Assembly: GCA_030340625.1 (NCBI GenBank)
Contig: JAOPHQ010004854.1
Location: 56,001 to 120,000 of the forward strand
Direction of reading: 5' to 3'
Origin: Merluccius polli
Taxonomy: Eukaryota > Chordata > Actinopteri > Gadiformes > Merlucciidae
DNA length: 64,000 nucleotides
Made by a program: the position numbers and the translations under genes. The notes below the pieces were generated by a model, which saw only the letters and a list, made by a program, of their open reading frames with translations, made no database searches and was not told the DNA's origin. Positions 40,701-50,548 of this stretch are shown here, piece after piece; within the stretch, counting starts at the first letter, position 1, and each line of letters starts with the position of its first letter.

Positions 40701-43700
40701 ATAGTCCTATTAGGTGTAATGGTGACACCTAAGGCATTCATTTTTAATAATATTAATAATTAATTTCATGTATAAAGAGCTTTTCATTCAAGCTAACTCA
40801 AAGCGCTGTACGGGGATAAAACAGTATGCAAGTAGAACTAAACAATAACATGCTGACTAACTCAAACAAACTCAACGCCTGCCTATATAAATTCTGTACT
40901 TTCAGACAGACTTTAACACTCCCAAAGGCAGAATGTAACTCTGAGTAGTTTATTATCATCAGTTTTCTAATCTTGTGTGTTCATGTTATCTGTGTAGTAT
41001 GTAACAGTGGAGCAATGTTATCGGTGCCGTATGTAACAGCGGAGCGATGTTATCTGTGTAGTATGTAACAGTGGAGCGATGTTATCTGTGCAGTATGTAA
41101 CAGTGGAGCGATGTTATCTGTGCAGTATGTAACAGCGGAGCAATGTTATCTGTGCAGTATGTAACAGTGGAGCAATGTTATCTGTGCAGTATGTAACAGT
41201 GGAGCGATGTTATCGGTGCAGTATGTAACAGCGGAGCGATGTTATCTGTGCAGTATGTAACAGTGGAGCGATGTTATCTGTGCAGTACGTAACAGCGGAG
41301 CGATGTTGTCGGTGCAGTATGTAACCACGGAGCGATGTTATTGATGCAGTATGTAACAGCAGAGCAATGTTATCTGTGCAGTATGTAACAGTGGAGTGAT
41401 GTTATCTGTGCAGTATGTAACAGTGGAGCGATATTATCTGCAGTATGTAACAGTGGTGAGATGTTATCTGTGCGGTATGTAACAGTGGAGCGATGTTATC
41501 TGTGCAGTATGTTACAGTGGAGCGATGTTATCTGTGCAGTATGTAACAGTGGAGCGATGTTATCTGTGCAGTATGTAACAGTGGAGCGATGTTATCTGTG
41601 CAATATGTAACAGTGGAGCGATGTTATCTGTGCAGTATGTAACAGTGGAGCGATGTTATCTGTGAAGTATGTAACAGTGGAGCGATGTTATCTGTGCAGT
41701 ATGTAACAGTGGAGCGATGTTATCTGTGCAGTATGTTACAGTGGAGCGATGTTATCTGTGCAGTATGTAACAGTGGAGAGATGTTATCTGTGCAGTATGT
41801 AACAGTGGAGAGATGTTATCTGTGCAGTATGTAACAGTGGAGCGATGTTATCTGTGCAGTATGTAACAGTGGAGCGATGTTATCGGTGCAGTATGTAACA
41901 GCGGAGCAATGTTATCTGTGCAGTATGTAACAGTGGAGCAATGTTATCTGTGCAGTATGTAACAGTGGAGCGATGTTATCGGTGCAGTATGTAACAGCGG
42001 AGCGATGTTATCTGTGCAGTATGTAACAGTGGAGCGATGTTATCTGTGCAGTATGTAACAGCGGAGCGATGTTGTCGGTGCAGTATGTAACCACGGAGCG
42101 ATGTTATTGATGCAGTATGTAACAGCAGAGCAATGTTATCTGTGCAGTATGTAACAGTGGAGTGATGTTATCTGTGCAGTATGTAACAGTGGAGCGATAT
42201 TATCTGCAGTATGTAACAGTGGTGAGATGTTATCTGTGCGGTATGTAACAGTGGAGCGATGTTATCTGTGCAGTATGTTACAGTGGAGCGATGTTATCTG
42301 TGCAGTATGTAACAGTGGAGCGATGTTATCTGTGCAGTATGTAACAGTGGAGCGATGTTATCTGTGCAATATGTAACAGTGGAGCGATGTTATCTGTGCA
42401 GTATGTAACAGTGGAGCGATGTTATCTGTGAAGTATGTAACAGTGGAGCGATGTTATCTGTGCAGTATGTAACAGTGGAGCGATGTTATCTGTGCAGTAT
42501 GTTACAGTGGAGCGATGTTATCTGTGCAGTATGTAACAGTGGAGAGATGTTATCTGTGCAGTATGTAACAGTGGAGAGATGTTATCTGTGCAGTATGTAA
42601 CAGTGGAGCGATGTTATCTGTGCAGTATGTTACAGTGGAGCGATGTTATCTGTGCAGTATGTAACAGTGGAGCGATGTTATCTGTGCAGTATGTTACAGT
42701 GGAGCGATGTTATCTGTGCAGTATGTAACAGTGGAGCGATGTTATCTGTGCAGTATGTTACAGTGGAGCGATGTTATCTGTGCAGTATGTAACAGTGGAG
42801 CGATGTTATCTGTGCAGTATGTTACAGTGGAGCGATGTTATCTGTGCAGTATGTAACAGTGGAGCGATGTTATCTGTGCAGTATGTAACAGTGGAGCGAT
42901 GTTATCTGTGCAGTATGTTACAGTGGAGCGATGTTATCTGTGCAGTATGTTACAGTGGAGCGATGTTATCTGTGCAGTATGTTACAGTGGAGCGATGTTA
43001 TCTGTGCAGTATGTTACAGTGGAGCGATGTTATCTGTGCAGTATGTAACAGTGGAGCGATGTTATTTGTGCAGTATGTAACAGTGGAGCGATGTTATCTG
43101 TGCAGTATGTAACAGTGGAGCGATGTTATCTGTGCAGTATGTTACAGTGGAGCGATGTTATCTGTGCAGTATGTAACAGTGGAGCGATGTTATCTGTGCA
43201 GTATGTTACAGTGGAGCGATGTTATCTGTGCAGTATGTAACAGTGGAGCGATGTTATCTGTGCAGTATGTTACAGTGGAGCGATGTTATCTGTGCAGTAT
43301 GTTACAGTGGAGCGATGTTATCTGTGCAGTATGTAACAGTGGAGCGATGTTATCTGTGCAGTATGTTACAGTGGAGCGATGTTATCTGTGCAGTATGTAA
43401 CAGTGGAGCGATGTTATCTGTGCAGTATGTTACAGTGGAGCGATGTTATCTGTGCAGTATGTTACAGTGGAGCGATGTTATCTGTGCAGTATGTTACAGT
43501 GGAGCGATGTTATCTGTGCAGTATGTAACAGTGGAGCGATGTTATCTGTGCAGTATGTAACAGTGGAGCGATGTTATCTGTGCAGTATGTTACAGTGGAG
43601 CGATGTTATCTGTGCAGTATGTAACAGTGGAGCGATGTTATCTGTGCAGTATGTTACAGTGGAGCGATGTTATCTGTGCAGTATGTAACAGTGGAGCGAT

Positions 43701-46700
43701 GTTATCTGTGCAGTATGTTACAGTGGAGCGATGTTATCTGTGCAGTATGTAACAGTGGAGCGATGTTATCTGTGCAGTATGTTACAGTGGAGCGATGTTC
43801 ATCTGTGCAGTATGTTACAGTGGAGCGATGTTATCTGTGCAGTATGTTACAGTGGAGCGATGTTATCTGTGCAGTATGTAACAGTGGAGCGATGTTATCT
43901 GTGCAGTATGTTACAGTGGAGCGATGTTATCTGTGCAGTATGTAACAGTGGAGCGATGTTATCTGTGCAGTATGTAACAGTGGAGCGATGTTATCTGTGC
44001 AGTATGTAACAGTGGAGCGATGTTATCTGTGCAGTATGTTACAGTGGAGCGATGTTATCTGTGCAGTATGTAACAGTGGAGCGATGTTATCTGTGCAGTA
44101 TGTTACAGTGGAGCGATGTTATCTGTGCAGCATGTAACAGTGGAGCGATGTTATCTGTGCAGTATGTTACAGTGGAGCGATGTTATCTGTGCAGTATGTT
44201 ACAGTGGAGCGATGTTATCTGTGCAGTATGTTACAGTGGAGCGGTCCGTGGAGAACTTTGTTCTGCACTTGGTCGAGGTTCTGGACAGACCAGAGAAGCT
44301 GCTGCTGCTGAGGGAGATCAGGTGAGGAGGACCAAGTGGAACAGACACTTCATTTCTTGTATAACGGATTCCCCTGCTTCACTTTCATCGTAAAATGACG
44401 ATGTATTCACCTCTTTGTCCCCGAGGATTGAACATTTGAAGAGCCAAATGGTTGGAGCAAGTTATAGACTGTAAAAGGAGCATGGTACTAGGTCGTCTAT
44501 GCGTCTGCGATTGGCTTGAGGGGGCATGGGGCATTTGATGTCTGGTATAAAAAATGTATTACTCTTGCATTATTATTGGGAAGAATAGTATAGCTCTCCA
44601 TTATATTTTATGTGAGTACAGGTAGTGGGCTTTGTCTGTCATTGTATGACTGCATTTTTCATCAAAATCTGAAAAATGCGAAAAATATATATATTGGGGC
44701 AATTTGTTAGTTTTTTCATCCACTCACTTGCCCCACTTTTCTGAATCATATCCATTATACAAGAAATAACATTTGTATGGCCAAAGACCAAAATGTAGAC
44801 CGTATTGAATGCCTCATTCATTTAATTGTGTTGTGTGGTTCTCAGAATGCTGTTGGCTCCTGTAGACCTGGAGCCGTTCAACACCATGGTGACTCCGTTT
44901 GAAGTGGAAGCGTACGACATCCTCAAGTACCGCTCACGTGCGTAAGATCAGCACTGCATGAATCACCATCCATGTCCCGAAAGTTATATTGTTTTTGTTT
45001 TTAATATCTTTACATCTCTGCTTATGTCATGCGATGAATGGGGCAATTTGTCTTTTTGGTCCCGAGATGAAAGTTGCATTAAAGGTGAATTTAGTGGCAT
45101 CTAGCAGAACAGACATGGCAGATATTACATATTATATTCATAAGTATGTTTTAATCAGTGTATAATCCCATGAAAATAAGAATCGTTGTGTTTTTGTTGC
45201 CGTAGAATGAGCCCTTTATATCTACATAGGGAGGGTCCTCCTCCACGGAGCCCGCCATGTTGCACCGCCATGTTTCTACAGTAGCCCAGTACAGACAAAC
45301 GGCTCTAGAGAGGACGCGTTTTACATTTGTAATCATAATGGCTGTCTTAGTTGTTACCTATGACCTATAGTTTTACATACTAAATAACTAAATCCAATTT
45401 ATAAATTATCAAGGAACCTCACTTGACACTTGACTACTTGATGTCGTCGTAGACGATGACATCATTTTGGAAGTACCTACTGGCAGCTTACAGGCCAGTA
45501 TGGGCCACCATAGCTTCTCCTACGTTGTTGGAAAGGGGGGGGGGGTATTCAGTTGGTTGGTCACCGCTAGATGCCACTAAATCCTACACACTGCGCCTTT
45601 AAGAAGCCCTGGTGTAGACCACTCTATAACAATATCCTGTCTGGGTGACAGTTAAAACCACACCTCTGCGCTCCCCGGCGTCTGGACGGGCGCCCAAGAG
45701 ACACCTCATCACCCCCATTCCTGGTGAGCATGGTAGCTTCCGCCTCCTTTTTAACACACACTTAGTGGTTTACGCCCGAAAGGGCTCCTGCTGCAGTTGG
45801 ATGGTATAGAGTGGTACAGGGATGACATATTTTTGTAGGCCAACCCGGAAGTGAGCATCGCCCTGGGTTACCTTGACAACAAGCCAATGGGTTTTTCCCA
45901 TTGGATTTTGTATTATTGCAGAAAATAAGCTCTGTGGCAAACAAAAGTTTATGATACTAAACGTTTTGTTAAGCAAGATAATCTTCACCAATGAACACTA
46001 CTTTTATGACTTTTGAAGCGTAAATGCAATCGGCAGAAGTGTTTTAAGACACGTAAAAGCTTCAAAATTCACAAGTAGGGTATTTACTGACGTATTTTAT
46101 GTCATAGACCAAAACGTGGCAACATCTCTTAAGCTTGTGTTAACCACAGACCTTATTTCAGGCATCGAACCAAAAACCCATTCAAAAAACCCATTGACTT
46201 GGAGACGAGGGAACCGGAAGTGCCAACATGCTAACGGACTTCCGGGTTTTAGGACTCATTCCTGCACCTCTCTATAATGACACCTGCAGGCTATAGGCTA
46301 ACCTTGAGCTGTTACTTTAGAGCTGAGAATAGCAGACTAGCAAAGCATCAGGGCTGGCGTTACCTGTGCTGCGTAGAACAAAATGTCTCATTCTATACTG
46401 GTGTTAAAGGTCCTATTGATACAATATTTATGAAGACGAATTATAAAGAAATAAAAAAAAACATCCACAGAGCTTTTAGAAAGGTGCAGAATAAAAGTAT
46501 CGCTTTTCCTAAAAAAAATGAAAAAATGTGACGGGTCCAAAATTAATGTTTTGTTTATCCTTGTCCTAGATGTCTAACATTTGGTTCCCGCTTCTAACAC
46601 GGCTTGTGAGCCAATAGTATAGCAACATTGGTATCACGTGGTATATCTGTGTTGTGATGTGAATGCAATGGGAGGGTGGAAGGGGAGGTGGACATCTAGT

Positions 46701-49700
46701 GGCTGAATGTTATCAATAGCGCCTTTAAGTTTCAAAAGCTATTTGTGCCATAGTATACCATCACTTATCCAAGAAGAGTAGTTTGAGCTTTTGGTGCTTG
46801 CTGATTTTTAGATGTGTATGTGTGCCACGGAGTTAGAAAACCCCATCCAGGGACGGGTATTGCAAATTAGCACAAGCTACAAATACTATAATGCAACGCA
46901 TCAGACACATTGTAGAATGTCTTTATGTATATTTATCCCAATACAAATAACCCATGCTAACTAACTAGCTTCCTCTCCAGACTACCAGGGAGGCTTTGAA
47001 CTCTGCAGCTCCCAGGAGGTGGAGAGAGAGCGCCACATGCTGGAGGAGCTGGAGCGGCTGCGGGTGTCTGGGGGCCCGCGGCTCAGCAGGGAGCGGCCCC
47101 ACACCTCGGGGGCCTTCTCCCCTCTCCTGGACATCCCGGTGGACGGCTATGGTCTTGAGCCCAGACACGACCCACCTCACGCCACCACCGCCACCACCAC
47201 CTCCGCCTCCTCTTCCTCCGCTTCTCCCCTCCCCCCGCTTCCCAACTGGCTACTGGCCCACGGCGCCGGTGACTCCGGCCCGGCACTCCGCTCGGACATC
47301 AGCACCCTCCGCTCGGTTCACTTCGACGACGAGGCGTCGCTGCGCTCGGCCACGTCGCACCGGGGGGGCGAGGCCACCGTCCCGGAGCGAGGAAGGTCGG
47401 CCCTGAAGAACGGACACTCCAAGGGGAAAGGTGCAGCGGCGCGGGGTGGAGAGACTGTGTTCACGCTGCCCAGCGGGACGGCTCCCCACAGGAGGCCCTT
47501 ACTGTCGCAGGTGTTCTCCTCGGGGTCTAACAGGCCCGGTGGGGGCCAGATGCAGACCCACCAAGCAGTGTCTCAGAATGGACTCAACGGCACCGCTGCT
47601 GTTCAGGAGTATGAACTGCAGACGGTCAGCATCTCAAAAACCAAGCAGTCACTGGGTAAGCAGCGAGCGTCCTATTTCCAAAAAGACGAGTAACAGACCA
47701 ACGAAAAAGGATATTCGCATTTTTGCCAAAAAAACCTAATTGCATTTTGAATTCAGTAGGCAACTGATGCATGAGGGATGTACATGCGATGTATGTGCAT
47801 TATATAAGTGTATGTGCATTATATAAAAGGATTATGTCTGCTTGTTTTCTGCCAGGCATAGAAAGTTGGTTAGTATTGTTAATATTTTTAACCACCACTA
47901 CATTTTCAAAATACCAAAACAACACAGAAGTCTTCTTCACGGTGTTTCCAGGCATTAGTATATCTGGTGGGATGGAGTCCAGGGTTCAGCCAGTGGTGAA
48001 GATAGAGAAGATCTTCCCTGGAGGAGCGGCCTCCTCCTGTGGTGTCCTAAAGGTAATACTATAATGCAACGCATCAGACACATTGTAGAATGTGGTCCAA
48101 TCAAACACACATTAACTTATAGGCAGTCCATGTAAGACCTTCCTCCTCACACACACACACACACACACACACACTCTCTGCAAAGTTAAGTTGTGCAGAG
48201 CTGGCTTTCACTTAGCACCCCAGCCTCCACCTGCTTTGGTTCTGCTCTGTATTGTATGTAACCTACACACAGTGGTGGAAGAAGTACTCAAATATTTTAC
48301 TTAAGTAAAAGTAGTAACACTAGAAATACTATGTTACAAGTAAAAGTCCTGCATTGAAAATGTTAAGTAAAAGTACAAAAGTATTAGCATCAAAATATAC
48401 ATACCAAATTAAGAAAGTACTCCCATTTCAGAATATGTATGTTATTGAATTATATTTATTGATGCATTAATGTGTTCATCGCTTTAATGTTGCAGCTGGT
48501 AAAGGTGGAGCTCATTTAAATGTATTTATATATTTGTTGTATATTACTTTACATACTGCTGGGTAGCTTGTGAATTTCCAATGGATTTACCAATAACGCC
48601 TTATTGATATAATAATATAATTTATTTATTGATTATATTTTTTTGTTAATCTGAATCTGCAAAGTAACTGGTAAATAAAGCTGTGAGATAAATGTAGTTG
48701 AGTAAAAAGTACAATATTTGCCTCTGAGATTTAGTGGAGTAGAAGTATATGGTAGTTAGTACATCAAATTCAAGCCGTCAAATTTATTTAGAGCACATTT
48801 AAAAACAACCAACGTTGACCAAAGTGCTGTACAGACCGGATCAGGTAGCTAAAAATGACAAAGAAAAAAAGACAAACAACAACGCACACAGCTTATGGGC
48901 ACAAATGAACAGCTCAACACAGAAATCAGCCATATCAGGAGGATTCAAACGCTAGTGAATAAAAATGTGTTGTGAGGGAGGGGAATGCTGTTTCACAGGC
49001 TAGGGGCCACAACAGAAAAGGCCCGGTCACCCCTGAGCTTAAGTTTCGATCGCGAGACAGCCAGGAGCCCCAAGTCAGCCGACCTGAGGGACTTGGAGGT
49101 AGAATATGGGGTGAGGAGATCTGATATGTAGGAGGGGGCCAGCCCATTTAGACAAATAGGAGAACCTTAAAATCAACGCTGAACTGTAATGGCAGCCAGT
49201 GGAAAGAGGCCTGAATCAGAGTAATATGGCCCCTCTTCCGGGTACCTGTCAGGAGCCTGGCTGCGGCGTTCTGGACCAATTGCAGGCGGGACAGGGTCGA
49301 CTGACTGATCCCAGAGTTGCAGTAGTCCAAGCGAGAGCATATAAAGGTGTGGATGACTTTCTCAAGATCTTTGGATGAGAGAAACGGCTTGATTTTGGCA
49401 ATGGTCCGAAGCTGGAAGAAACAGGCTTTTACGACTGAATTGACTTTCTTGTCAAACTTAAGGCTGAAATAAAAATCACACCAAGATTTTTGACATGGGG
49501 TTGAACAAGGGTGTACAGGTTGCCAAGACTGTTGGTAATCAGTTTGATGGAGTCAGGGGGGCCAAACAGTTACTTTCCACCAGTGCCTAAACAATGGGTT
49601 GAGATATCTGATGGACCCCATGGGGGGGGGGGGGGGGGGGAAGGTCTAGTGCTCCCTGTTGTCAAACGTTGTTATGCCGTATCTGACATCTGTATGTCCT

Positions 49701-50158
49701 GCTTTAGATAAGTGCCAGGACATACAAACATAGAATAATTGCAACGTTTTGTCATGCAATAAATGGTTGAATCAATGACATGAGTGATTTCTGTTATGTT
49801 TATGTTTTATTTATGTTCAGGTCTCTAAGCTGAATATTTTCCAAAGGAGCGCTGACTAAAGCAGCACTAAGTCTAAAAAGTTGAACGAATGGATAAGCGT
49901 TTTGCTCATCACTGTCACATCTCACAATTCTCAAGTCATGTAAAAAAAAAAAAGATGAAATAACAATGACATTTTTTTTTATCAGAAGCCACCCAAAAAA
50001 TGTAACTAGATAAAAAAAATGTATGAAATGAAATTGTATTTTGCATTTGTGCAAGCAGTTAGGAAAGCAAAATTGTGCAAGCAGTTGCGCAAAATGGGCT
50101 TACCTTGTTTATGAGTTTCACTTGCTGCTAAAGTCTTGTCCTAAACCATGTCTCTATG

Positions 50159-50203
<45 letters not shown>

Positions 50204-50390
50204 TTCTCTCTCCCCCACCCGCCCTCCCCTCCAGGCTGGGTTTGAGCTGGTGTCGGTGGACGGGGTCGCCCTGCAGGGGGTCACCCACCAGCACGCTGTG
50301 GACATCATCCGCCGAGCCTTCAGCAACAAGGCCAGAGACCCCATGGTGTTCATCGTCAAGGTGCCCAAGAGCCTCGTGAATGGAGAGTAA
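28297..50390 (+). CDS. pdzd7: PDZD7, PDZ domain-containing protein 7 (Usher type 2 complex scaffold)
   Basis: Scaffold that binds usherin, ADGRV1 and whirlin at stereocilia ankle links and the photoreceptor periciliary membrane. Coding exons: 28297-28462, 28934-29071, 29531-29705, 30096-30275, 30594-30741, 35243-35303, 36989-37166, 38940-39154, 39865-40023, 40395-40522, 44227-44321, 44846-44937, 45652-45723, 46981-47655, 47952-48052, 50235-50390. Phases close and give 912 residues (human about 1030). PDZ1 is at about 65-150 (GRLGFSVRGGSEHG), PDZ2 at about 190-270 ([20 protein letters not shown]), a harmonin-homology-like helical region at about 485-575 (LTEDEVASVM ... DRPEKLLLLREIR) and PDZ3 at about 815-905 (LGISISGGMES). 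Conserved stretches SSPMGRVILINSP, LQRSKTL, KRHLITP and VKIEKIFPGGAA identify it. The exon 4 donor (tccaa|gtaggt) and exon 12 donor (ctcac|gtgcgt) were chosen because only they keep the frame. The exon 11 acceptor sits at the end of a large tandem array of copies of itself. Convergent with lzts2. Confidence 0.94.
29391..29474. repeat. (TG)n microsatellite upstream of pdzd7 exon 3
   Basis: Long TG run followed by tgcatgtgcg variants and then the acceptor tctgtcctcag at 29530. A (GA)n run (29706-29737) starts directly at the donor on the other side of the same exon. Confidence 0.92.
30541..30589. repeat. (TG)n microsatellite forming the acceptor tract of pdzd7 exon 5
   Basis: About 24 TG units run straight into the acceptor (tgtgtgtccag, AG at 30592-30593), replacing the usual pyrimidine tract. 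Confidence 0.93.
31034..31491. mobile_element. hAT-like element with 8-bp target duplication and central perfect palindrome
   Basis: The ends TAGAGCCCTGC and GCAGCCCTCTA form a TIR, flanked by identical 8-mers catccaac (31026-31033 and 31492-31499). The interior is dominated by cccgcccgctcccgc-type segments in the flanks and a perfect 50-bp palindrome at 31278-31327 in the centre. No transposase ORF; non-autonomous. In pdzd7 intron 5. Confidence 0.85.
33719..34621 (-). mobile_element. Tc1/mariner-type transposon, 5'-deleted copy
   Basis: Flanked by TA on both sides. The left (3') TIR begins CACTCACCGGCCACTTTATT and continues to about 33747. The right end keeps only CACTCACCGGC before running directly into transposase coding sequence, so the 5' TIR and leader are deleted. 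It is inserted inside the larger TIR element 32850-35176 and followed by a TA microsatellite (34622-34727). Confidence 0.88.
33751..34575 (-). pseudogene. Tc1-like transposase, N-terminally truncated
   Basis: An open frame of 274 codons from the first ATG; the same frame is open upstream to the TIR. Full-length Tc1-type transposases are about 340 residues, so the first helix-turn-helix of the DNA-binding region is missing. The remaining second helix-turn-helix (TTRRTLRRMGYSSRRPHRVP) and the catalytic domain look intact: first D in AWSDESRF, second D in YFQQDNAPCHKA, and E in PDLNPIEHLWD, about 34 residues after the second D (DD34E type). No frameshift or stop inside. Probably a recently deleted copy unable to bind its ends normally; activity is unlikely. 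Confidence 0.85.
36107..36399. mobile_element. MITE TTAAAGGATAAGTTCGG...
   Basis: The left end TTAAAGGATAAGTTCGGTAT is mirrored at the right by taccgaacttatcttttaa. 293 bp, non-coding, in pdzd7 intron 6. Confidence 0.75.
36400..36955. repeat. AT-rich degenerate tandem repeat (gatgttatgata-type)
   Basis: Imperfect tandem repeats built from the words aaggatgttatgata, aatgatgttaagg and ttattatataaatg fill the 3' part of pdzd7 intron 6. They end about 30 bp before the acceptor of exon 7. Confidence 0.85.
37205..37684. mobile_element. Probable TIR element in pdzd7 intron 7
   Basis: The left side cctagcctggc...cagaccaattt and the right side agatttgtctggttcccaggg are inverted with respect to each other. 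The interior is non-coding. The ends are imperfect, so limits are approximate. Confidence 0.4.
38451..38682. mobile_element. Short TIR element (GGCGTCAGTT ends)
   Basis: The left GCCCAAGGGCGTCAGTTTTG and the right GTAACTGACGCCTATGGC are inverted. Both sides are flanked by tat, and the word gctatgccc recurs just outside the right end. The interior has gtggtgggga on both arms and a G run (about 38510-38522). In pdzd7 intron 7. Confidence 0.5.
40983..44243 (+). repeat. pdzd7: 32-bp minisatellite made of duplicated pdzd7 exon-11 splice acceptors (about 102 units)
   Basis: Head-to-tail array with almost no spacer. Each 32-bp unit consists of a 15-mer, ATGTTATCTGTGCAG, and a 17-mer, TATGTAACAGTGGAGCG. 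The last unit continues without a break into exon 11 (44227-44321), where the 17-mer encodes YVTVER of the conserved protein; the 15-mer is therefore the intronic acceptor and the 17-mer the exon start. The first unit (acceptor tgtgtag, 40991-40997) keeps an upstream pyrimidine-rich tract and a branch-point-like ttctaat at 40966-40972. Units in the distal part mix GTAACA and GTTACA versions. A 766-bp block (24 units, one with a 2-base deletion) is duplicated: 41125 onward matches 41891 onward including all variant units. The overlapping ORFs of 81-113 codons here are read-through of the array, not genes. Confidence 0.95.
45079..45602. mobile_element. TIR element TTAAAGG...ATTTAGTGGCATCTAGC
   Basis: The left end TTAAAGGTGAATTTAGTGGC and continuation atctagc is mirrored by gctagatgccactaaat... 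cgcctttaa at the right; the right arm has about 10 extra bases. Non-coding, fills most of pdzd7 intron 12. Confidence 0.7.
45805..46276. mobile_element. TIR element TATAGAGTGGTACAGG...
   Basis: Left TATAGAGTGGTACAGGGATGA and right tcattcctgcacctctctata are inverted copies with a few mismatches. Non-coding, in pdzd7 intron 13. Confidence 0.65.
46404..46728. mobile_element. TIR element TTAAAGG..CTATTGAT
   Basis: Left TTAAAGGTCCTATTGATA and right tatcaatagcgcctttaa form the inverted ends. 325 bp, non-coding. The sub-terminal catctagtggc resembles that of 45079-45602, so the two may be related. Confidence 0.65.
48271..48765. mobile_element. Dispersed repeat (gtggtggaagaagtactc, 5' end preserved)
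   Basis: Begins agtggtggaagaagtactca followed by several tandem-like aagtaaaagtagtaa and caagtaaaagtcctgcatt words, a pattern I recognise from abundant fish elements. No matching right TIR was seen, so it is probably truncated. In pdzd7 intron 15. Confidence 0.5.
48785..49480 (-). mobile_element. LINE (L2-like) fragment with dispersed repeat flanks
   Basis: On the minus strand 49330-49148 encodes MDYCNSGISQSTLSRLQLVQ followed by NAAARLLTG and HWLPLQFSVDFKVL, the C-terminal reverse-transcriptase segment of L2/Rex-like LINEs. Flanking sequence (gggccacaacagaaaaggcc, ttgcagtagtccaagcgagag) is repeat-like. The ORF is short and ends soon after; a dead fragment in pdzd7 intron 15. Confidence 0.6.
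50162..50213. repeat. (CT)n run before pdzd7 last exon
   Basis: CT/TC repeats followed by ccccacccgccctcccctccag give a very long pyrimidine tract for the acceptor of exon 16 (50235). Confidence 0.9.
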
Positions 50391-50548
50391 CCCCCCCCCC
50401 CTCACTGTCATCTGGGACACACCGGTCCAACATCAGAGACCCTCGAACACAACAGAACAAGACAGCTGAATTACTCTGGGGTCAGCCATGACTTTTCTGA
50501 CACTCAATATTTGAGGCGAGGATTGGAGAAGGATTCACTACTCTGCAG

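Larger units (their letters stand above)
44246..46980. other. pdzd7 introns 11-13 region with MITEs
   Basis: Outside exons 44227-44321, 44846-44937 and 45652-45723 this stretch holds three TIR elements listed separately. It also has a pair of inverted words ttcttgtataacggat (near 44355) and atccattatacaagaa (near 44750) in intron 11, and a G run near 45534. No other gene seen. Confidence 0.5.

Noticed and set aside
40983..44243. Possible CRISPR array
   Set aside because: The units are contiguous without unique spacers, the genome is eukaryotic, and the unit matches a splice boundary; it is a minisatellite.
42771..44393. Overlapping plus-strand ORFs of 60-113 codons with a Cys-rich repeat (MLSVQYVTVERCYLCS type)
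   Set aside because: They are translations of the 32-bp array; a 32-bp unit rotates through three frames and stays open where GTTACA replaces GTAACA. No independent start context or conserved protein. Only the last unit is genuine coding sequence.
44938..44941. Stronger-looking donor gtaaga at 44942 for pdzd7 exon 12
   Set aside because: Joining it to the exon 13 acceptor at 45652 gives an immediate TAA. The donor gtgcgt at 44938 keeps the conserved frame leading to KRHLITP.
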